Source: JBMZCV01 sp049613665 (lineage in GTDB: Bacteria; Bacteroidota; Bacteroidia; Chitinophagales; UBA2359). Taken from it: DNA of 33,970 nt. Shown in pieces: positions 30,084 to 33,970 of the stretch (positions within the stretch are counted from its first letter, which is position 1; the number at the start of each line of letters is the position of its first letter). Made by a program: the position numbers and the translations under genes. The DNA is taken from NCBI GenBank assembly GCA_049613665.1, contig JBMZCV010000039.1, positions 1 through 33,970 of the forward strand. Direction: 5' to 3'. The notes beneath the pieces were generated by a model. It worked only from the letters and a program-made list of their open reading frames with translations, was not told the DNA's origin and did no database searches.

Positions 30084-30344
30084 TTATTTAGCTAAAACAA
30101 GTTTTAGCATATTTTTTCCTTTTTGGGTTAATATATAGCTAGTTTTGTTTATGCGTTTTTTTCCGTGTGCATCAAAATAATATTTATTACGTTTTTTTAC
30201 CAACTTTAAAACGTCGACATATAGTGTTATATTCCAAAAAAAACGCTCTTTTTTGGATATACGCAACAAAGTGTGTTGAACCTGTCGTAAATCTTCTAAA
30301 TCTTCATTTGATAATGCTGCGGTTTGTTTTCTACTTAAAACCAT
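30084..30344 (-). CDS. Array gene: possible winged-helix-like small protein (86 aa)
   Basis: The start at 30344 (MVLSRKQTAALSNEDLEDLR) is preferred, because the longer frame from 30458 reads through the array module. The pattern of an N-terminal 'RKQTAALSNEDLEDLRQVQH', helices, and a C-terminal 'YILTQKGKNMLKLVL' resembles the end of small winged-helix proteins (L(T)xxGxxxL). This is weak evidence. Confidence 0.7.
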   Translation of the reverse strand: MVLSRKQTAALSNEDLEDLRQVQHTLLRISKKERFFWNITLYVDVLKLVKKRNKYYFDAHGKKRINKTSYILTQKGKNMLKLVLAK

Positions 30345-30363
30345 TTGATTTTCGTTTTCGTTT

Positions 30364-30430
30364 GTTAAAAAATAAAATTTTGCTAATAAGACTAGCAGAC
30401 AGCTTTTGCCTGCCGCTAGTTTCGAGTTTT
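30364..30430. repeat. Array module R8 (class II hairpin)
   Basis: Leader half as in other modules, then ACTAGCAG and CTGCCGCTAGT arms and TTTCGAGTTTT. The stem differs from R10 and R11 but keeps pairing (ACTAGC with GCTAGT), which indicates the structure is conserved. Confidence 0.85.
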
Positions 30431-30432
30431 TT

Positions 30433-31029
30433 TTATGGACGTATTGAACATTCAACACGAACTCCGATTATTTTTTCTAGTTTCACTTGGTATTTAGGCG
30501 ACACATATTGATTTCTAATGTAAATGCAGCACACACCATTATTATTATTTTCTTCTCTATCAAATGGCATAGCATGAGCCGCTTCCAAAATTTTTACTAC
30601 TTTTTTATAGTTTTTTTGTCTAAAACTAGCACTTGCAATAATAATATCAATATTTTGCAAATCGACAGTTATTAGGCTTTTCAAATACTTTTGTTCTTGT
30701 ACCATACTAGCATCGGAAAGTATGCGTAAAAAATTATTCATAGTCCATTCTTCACCAACTAATAGATGTTTTACATTAGCCATTTTTTTATTTAATAATG
30801 TTGGCGTTTTTTCGCACTCATAAGATATTCCCATTTGAATATAATAAAGCAAGTTGCTAACACTTACATTATTTTTTTTGTATTGATAAAAAGTAAAATA
30901 CTTATCAATTTTATTTTGACAAAATTCATAATTGCTAATAAATTCGGTAACGGATACTGCCTTAAATTCACGCAATATAACTTCAACCAAAAGCGTATAA
31001 ATAGCCTGTATAGGTTTTATATTTTTCAT
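30433..31029 (-). CDS. Array gene: hypothetical protein (198 aa)
   Basis: Largest array protein. Helical N-terminal two-thirds ('IQAIYTLLVEVILREFKAVS', 'LLYYIQMGISYECEKTPTLL') and a C-terminal part with 'ICCIYIRNQYVSPKYQVKL'-type beta sequence containing two adjacent Cys. No recognised motif; possible distant relation to the array gene at 29206-29640. Confidence 0.72.
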   Translation of the reverse strand: MKNIKPIQAIYTLLVEVILREFKAVSVTEFISNYEFCQNKIDKYFTFYQYKKNNVSVSNLLYYIQMGISYECEKTPTLLNKKMANVKHLLVGEEWTMNNFLRILSDASMVQEQKYLKSLITVDLQNIDIIIASASFRQKNYKKVVKILEAAHAMPFDREENNNNGVCCIYIRNQYVSPKYQVKLEKIIGVRVECSIRP

Positions 31030-31044
31030 GTTTTTTTTTCGTTT

Positions 31045-31116
31045 GTTAAAAAAATAAAATTTTGCTAATAAGATACGACCAGCGGTTGCGGCCGTATTTC
31101 AATTTTTATTTGTTTA
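31045..31116. repeat. Array module R7 (class I hairpin)
   Basis: GTTAAAAAAATAAAATTTTG, CTAATAAG, then ATACGACC ... GGCCGTAT (one mismatch in the stem compared with R2-R6) and TTTCAATTTTTATTTGTTTA. Class I begins here and continues to the right. Confidence 0.9.
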
Positions 31117-31431
31117 ATTTGAATATTCTATAACTTCCAATGATTTTTTTAATTCTTCCATTTTAGAATATAAATCATATTGCTTTTCAGCTATTTTGTT
31201 TTGCAGAAATTTCATAGCATCTTCTTTTTTCAGAAAATATCCGCACGATTCATTTTCCAAACAAACGTTTTTGATTTTTTCTAATGGCAAGCTTTCACTC
31301 AAAATGTTGCCGTTTTTTGCTACATAAATGTCTTTTTCAGTTATTGCAAAATAACTAACTTTGCGAAGCTCCGACTCATAATTACTATGTATTTGAATTC
31401 GCCAAGCGATTCCCATTGCTTTAAGATTCAT
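31114..31431 (-). CDS. Array gene: paralogue A2 (105 aa)
   Basis: True start at 31431 (MNLKAMGIAWRIQIHS); the frame upstream of it merely reads through module R6. Paralogue of the 29732-30043 gene with conserved 'ITEKDIYVAKN', 'LPLEKIKNVCL' and 'YFLKKEDAMKF', ending in a helical tail (YDLYSKMEELKK). The two copies are in modules of different class, so the gene was duplicated or acquired twice. Confidence 0.8.
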   Translation of the reverse strand: MNLKAMGIAWRIQIHSNYESELRKVSYFAITEKDIYVAKNGNILSESLPLEKIKNVCLENESCGYFLKKEDAMKFLQNKIAEKQYDLYSKMEELKKSLEVIEYSN

Positions 31432-31450
31432 TCGACTTTTGTTTTTTTTT

Positions 31451-31521
31451 GTTAAAAGATAAAATTTGCTAATAAGATACGGCCAGCGGTTGCGGCCGTA
31501 TTTCAATTTTTATTTGTTTAG
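31451..31521. repeat. Array module R6 (class I hairpin)
   Basis: Leader half, then the perfect stem ATACGGCC / GGCCGTAT with loop AGCGGTTGC, then TTTCAATTTTTATTTGTTTAG. Stem and loop are base-for-base the same in R2-R6. Confidence 0.92.
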
Positions 31522-31523
31522 TG

Positions 31524-31718
31524 TTACAAGATAATATTACTCGCCATTTTTTCGCTTATAACATTATTCTTTTCTGAAAAATCAATAAAATTAACAAAAG
31601 CCATACGAATTTTAGCACTATAATCGTTTTGCTTCTTTTTTTTGTGATACTCATTTTTAAACTGTGGGTGTGCGTCCCAAAATGCTTGCCGCACTGCTTT
31701 TTTTTTCTTTAATTTCAT
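31524..31718 (-). CDS. Array gene: small basic protein (64 aa)
   Basis: True start at 31718 (MKLKKKKAVRQAFWDAHPQF); the longer frame from 31790 translates the module. Very basic N-terminus, then 'YSAKIRMAFVNFIDFSEKN' which is helical. 'FWDAHPQFKNEYHKKKKQND' could contact nucleic acid, but no family is recognised. Confidence 0.7.
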   Translation of the reverse strand: MKLKKKKAVRQAFWDAHPQFKNEYHKKKKQNDYSAKIRMAFVNFIDFSEKNNVISEKMASNIIL

Positions 31719-31733
31719 TTTTGTTGTTTTTTT

Positions 31734-31805
31734 GTTAAAAAATAAATTTTTGCTAATAAGATACGGCCAGCGGTTGCGGCCGTATTTCAATTTTTATTTG
31801 TTTAG
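31734..31805. repeat. Array module R5 (class I hairpin)
   Basis: Same as R6. The tail TATTTGTTTAG overlaps the last codons of the next gene, supplying its Leu-Asn-Lys-stop end. Confidence 0.92.
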
Positions 31806-32066
31806 TTCTTTTTGCAAATAATTTCGCAAAGTGTACTGCGTAATTATGGCTTCTTCTAGCTCCATTCGTAAGCTTGATATTTTTTCATATAAATCAGGCG
31901 AAATGCCTTCATATTCATTTTTACGATTCGGTTTCTTAATTTGAATACGCTGAACAAAACATAAAGATTTTAAGGCTGCACTAGCTATTTTCATTTTACT
32001 GTTTTGTTCAGTAACAATTTGGGTGGTGTGCTGTACGTTTGCAATAGTTTTTTCTAAATTCTGCAT
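31794..32066 (-). CDS. Array gene: hypothetical helical protein (90 aa)
   Basis: Helical, charged protein ('EKTIANVQHTTQIVTEQNSK', 'LYEKISSLRMELEEAIITQY'), probably coiled coil. The C-terminal LNK and stop codon are encoded by module R5. No known family. Confidence 0.72.
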   Translation of the reverse strand: MQNLEKTIANVQHTTQIVTEQNSKMKIASAALKSLCFVQRIQIKKPNRKNEYEGISPDLYEKISSLRMELEEAIITQYTLRNYLQKELNK

Positions 32067-32084
32067 TTAATTTTCGTTTTTATT

Positions 32085-32155
32085 GTTAAAAGATAAAATT
32101 TGCTAATAAGATACGGCCAGCGGTTGCGGCCGTATTTCAATTTCTATTTGTTTAG
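32085..32155. repeat. Array module R4 (class I hairpin)
   Basis: GTTAAAAGATAAAATTTGCT version of the leader half, perfect ATACGGCC / GGCCGTAT stem, TTTCAATTTCTATTTGTTTA tail. Confidence 0.92.
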
Positions 32156-32383
32156 TTAATTTATACAAACAGCGTTTGTTTTATTTTTATTTATATTATG
32201 TTCTTTATAGACTGAAAATGGTATGAAATTATTGTTTTCAAAAAAACCTTTTGTGGCATCATAAATAACTTTATTAAAATTATTGCCTTCATTATCACTA
32301 CTTGTTATAACTTCCAATTTTAAAACATTGGGATTTTCTATAACAAACTCGTTAATTTTTTTTAAAAATATTTCAAGTGTCAT
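32156..32383 (-). CDS. Array gene: small protein of phage-like type (75 aa)
   Basis: Pattern 'VLKLEVITSSDNEGNNFNKV' followed by 'Y' and 'G.F....F' resembles a widespread family of small phage or plasmid proteins with a 'SDDEGN.F..V' core and unknown function. The C-terminus is Asn/Lys-rich. This is the array member with the most recognisable phage character. Confidence 0.72.
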   Translation of the reverse strand: MTLEIFLKKINEFVIENPNVLKLEVITSSDNEGNNFNKVIYDATKGFFENNNFIPFSVYKEHNINKNKTNAVCIN

Positions 32384-32402
32384 TTGATTTTTGTTTTTTT
32401 TT

Positions 32403-32474
32403 GTTAAAAAATAAATTTTTGCTAATAAGATACGGCCAGCGGTTGCGGCCGTATTTCAATTTCTATTTGTTTAG
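32403..32474. repeat. Array module R3 (class I hairpin)
   Basis: Same as R2. Its tail overlaps the 3' end of the 170-aa gene and encodes its final LNK and TAG. Confidence 0.92.
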
Positions 32475-32975
32475 TGTTTTTTCAATTAAAGAATCAAAAA
32501 CTAAGTTTTGTTCAATTTTAGTAAGGTAAGTGTCAGCGAAGTCGACAAAATATTCAAGGCTTAAATTCATTTCTAACTTTTCTGTTAATAAGCGTATTGA
32601 TTTTTCACTTCTTGAACAGTCCAATAGTTTGTGCCATTCTTTTGGCTTAAAAATCAAATTTTCTAAAGCCTTAAAAAAAGCAATACTATCAAAACCTTCG
32701 TTTGTTGCAACTGCTGGATAACTATTATCATTTGTTACTAAAAAGTGATATAAACAAAAACGTTCTTTTTTATTTAATTCATATTTTATAAAATCAAAAA
32801 AACATTCTACTGTTACAAGACTTCTATAACTTTCTAGTAAGGCAGTACAATGCTTTTTTTTCGCAACTTTGCCAAAAATACGCTTAAACATTGCTTTGCT
32901 ATTTTTCTTTTCTAAAAGTTGCAAATTTGAAAAAAAGACAATGCCTTCATTGTTCAAAATATGTATATAGTTCAT
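32463..32975 (-). CDS. Array gene: hypothetical protein with internal duplication (170 aa)
   Basis: Helical protein with two related halves: 'CFFDFIKYELNKKERFCLYH' near residue 54 and 'YFVDFADTYLTKIEQNLVFD' near residue 141. 'LVTNDNSYPAVATNEGF' lies between. The start at 32975 is directly behind the module leader; an internal ATG (MFKRIFGK) is less likely. The end LNK plus stop is module-encoded. No function assigned. Confidence 0.74.
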   Translation of the reverse strand: MNYIHILNNEGIVFFSNLQLLEKKNSKAMFKRIFGKVAKKKHCTALLESYRSLVTVECFFDFIKYELNKKERFCLYHFLVTNDNSYPAVATNEGFDSIAFFKALENLIFKPKEWHKLLDCSRSEKSIRLLTEKLEMNLSLEYFVDFADTYLTKIEQNLVFDSLIEKTLNK

Positions 32976-32994
32976 TTGATTTTTGTTTTTTTTT

Positions 32995-33065
32995 GTTAAA
33001 AAATAAATTTTTGCTAATAAGATACGGCCAGCGGTTGCGGCCGTATTTCAATTTCTATTTGTTTA
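32995..33065. repeat. Array module R2 (class I hairpin)
   Basis: GTTAAAAAATAAATTTTTGC, TAATAAG, perfect stem ATACGGCC (33022-33029) with GGCCGTAT (33039-33046), tail TTTCAATTTCTATTTGTTTA. A GC/GC pair around GGTT can extend the stem inside the loop. Confidence 0.92.
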
Positions 33066-33326
33066 TTCATAAACCATTGCCTTTTTCAAAGCTTTCATAT
33101 TTTCAAGTGTTGCATCGTCTATATAAAAGCTTTCTAGTTGGTTTTTCATTTTTGCAATTTTCTTTAAGTCTTTAGCATGAATACCTTTGCCGTTTACACT
33201 TAAACTTGCACATGATAACAAGTCATGCAATGCCACAATTACATTGTCTAAATTTTTATTTTGTTCAGCCGCAATAACTGCATTAATTGCAATTTTTTGA
33301 ACTGTCTTATTTTTATATTTTTTCAT
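33063..33326 (-). CDS. Array gene: first gene of the array (87 aa)
   Basis: Lys/Ala/Leu-rich helical protein ('IAINAVIAAEQNKNLDNVIV', 'LHDLLSCASLSVNGKGIHAK'). Promoter-proximal in the array, so probably expressed most strongly. The stop lies exactly at the module boundary. Unknown family. Confidence 0.72.
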   Translation of the reverse strand: MKKYKNKTVQKIAINAVIAAEQNKNLDNVIVALHDLLSCASLSVNGKGIHAKDLKKIAKMKNQLESFYIDDATLENMKALKKAMVYE

Positions 33327-33343
33327 TTGATTTTCGTTTTTTT

Positions 33344-33403
33344 GTTAAAAGATAAAATTTTGCTAATAAGATACTTATACAAGCATTTCACTTTTATTTG
33401 ATT
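33344..33403. repeat. Array module R1 (leader half, hairpin lost)
   Basis: Begins like the others (GTTAAAAGATAAAATTTTGC, TAATAAGATAC), then diverges where the hairpin would be and ends with TTTATTTGATTTA. It marks the upstream edge of the array. Confidence 0.8.
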
Positions 33404-33404
33404 T

Positions 33405-33862
33405 ATAAAAATGATTTTTTCAAACGCTTGTTTTTTTATACAAACGTTTGAAAAAAATCATTTTGCTAAACAAAATGGCATCTCACCGCAAAAACTAAGC
33501 TTTTGCGGTCTCCAAAAAGGAGTCATCAGTTATTAGTTGCCATTAAAATTTCTTTTAATCTAACAAAAAACTATTCAACAATGTCAAAGAACAAAACCAA
33601 CAAAACCAAAAGCTAACATTTACTTAAAAAGTAAATCTAAAAACTAAATATTAGCTTTTAACCGTGTTTTTTTTCGCTTCTTACCTATTATTTTACTTTC
33701 TTTTCGCTTTAATTCTCTTACTTATAAGCTTTTGTTATTCGCTTTGTTTCTACTTTTTGCCTATAAGCTTCTAAAAGTTCAATTTTTAGGTAATTCAGCA
33801 TTTTTAAAGAACAAATTAAGAATTTTTAGTTAAGCTTTCGCTTTTCCGTTTTTCTTATATTA
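33405..33862 (-). promoter_or_regulatory. Long structured leader of the small-gene array
   Basis: About 450 nt without a supportable gene on the transcribed (minus) strand. It contains a long, nearly perfect inverted repeat (about 33407-33474; CAAACG..TTGT around a T/A loop), CGCAAAA/TTTTGCG (33488-33508), CTCC/GGAG (33511-33523), ATTAAAA/TTTTAAT (33542-33559), and a nested pair of stems AAAAGCTAA / TTAGCTTTT around TTTACTT/AAGTAAA (33608-33660). A plus-strand 11-codon frame (MSKNKTNKTKS, 33580-33615) is present with a normal-looking start but cannot be confirmed. Confidence 0.55.
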
Positions 33863-33893
33863 CAAAGATAAACTAAACTTTTGAATTTTGCAA
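33863..33893 (-). promoter_or_regulatory. Bacteroidota-type promoter for the small-gene array
   Basis: On the minus strand TTG (33891-33893) and TATCTTTG (33863-33870) are separated by 20 nt, matching the host-group consensus (TTTG / TAnnTTTG). A palindrome CTTTTGA-AAA-TCAAAAG lies just upstream (33910-33926) and may bind a regulator. It points into the leader and array. Confidence 0.8.
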
Positions 33894-33970
33894 GTTTTTA
33901 AAGCATTTTCTTTTGAAAATCAAAAGATTTATTTAAAAAACAGCAGTTTTAAAGCTTTTTAGCCTATTTT

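Noticed and set aside
31432..31506. N-terminal extension beginning MKYGRNRWPYLISK in two array genes
   Set aside because: The same peptide appears upstream of two unrelated genes (also 31719-31790) because it is simply the translated module. The true starts are at 31431 and 31718 behind the A-rich leader.
28458..33403. Array modules as integron attC sites
   Set aside because: The layout (small genes plus imperfect palindromes) invites this, but the modules lack matching RYYYAAC/GTTRRRY pairs at both ends, and the recombinase at 135 looks like a phage-type integrase without the integron-specific insertion pattern. It remains a functional analogy only.
28458..33403. CRISPR array
   Set aside because: Repeats recur at irregular gene-length distances (about 280-650 bp) and the 'spacers' are open reading frames; no cas genes are visible.

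Overview
The window looks like an integrated, phage-like element of a Bacteroidota (Flavobacteria/Chitinophagia/Saprospiria-type) host. The evidence is AT-rich DNA, A-rich rather than Shine-Dalgarno start regions in most genes, one clear Bacteroidota-type promoter (TTG-N20-TATCTTTG, minus strand, 33863-33893), PKD/Ig-like and 'PTGTV..G.C' adhesin modules, and a Bacteroidota-style tyrosine recombinase. The first 14-16 bases resemble the 3' end of a tRNA (possibly tRNA-Ser), so the left edge may be the attachment site. Only the left boundary is visible; a right att copy was not recognised.

Layout. (1) 1-1298: possible tRNA end, then the integrase, the only confident plus-strand gene, closed by a perfect bidirectional terminator. 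(2) 1342-8956, all minus: a tightly overlapping operon with a 573-aa multi-spanning membrane/coiled-coil protein, small one-helix membrane proteins, a duplicated 245-aa protein, a membrane-anchored lysozyme/transglycosylase-like protein, a 943-aa modular protein and small unknowns. (3) 8957-9212: a non-coding hub with interlocking inverted repeats and a 29-bp sequence repeated exactly upstream of the integrase. (4) 9213-12862: possible lysis/host-interaction block with a lambda-R-like (GH104) endolysin, a ParB-like-domain protein, a small TIR-like protein and membrane proteins. (5) 12865-26815: probable virion block with many N- or C-terminally anchored proteins, capsid candidates, coiled-coil and fibre/adhesin proteins (discoidin-like, Ig/PKD-like), a LEA2-like protein and a transglutaminase-like protein. 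(6) 26816-28372: control region with three 10-bp iterons, paired GTTTGAC boxes, two HTH proteins and a strong terminator. (7) 28458-33403: an array of about a dozen small unrelated genes, each separated by a copy of the same hairpin-containing module. (8) 33404-33970: long structured leader and the array's promoter.

The gene content is virus-like (two peptidoglycan hydrolases, adhesins, membrane-anchored proteins), yet I see no terminase, portal, tape measure, sheath, replication protein or P-loop ATPase. My main inference is an undescribed tailless, probably membrane-containing, temperate virus or virus-derived particle. The small-gene array with shared spacers looks like an exchangeable accessory locus, for example for host take-over or anti-defence. 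Both ideas are inference; the repeats, motifs and operon structure are read directly.
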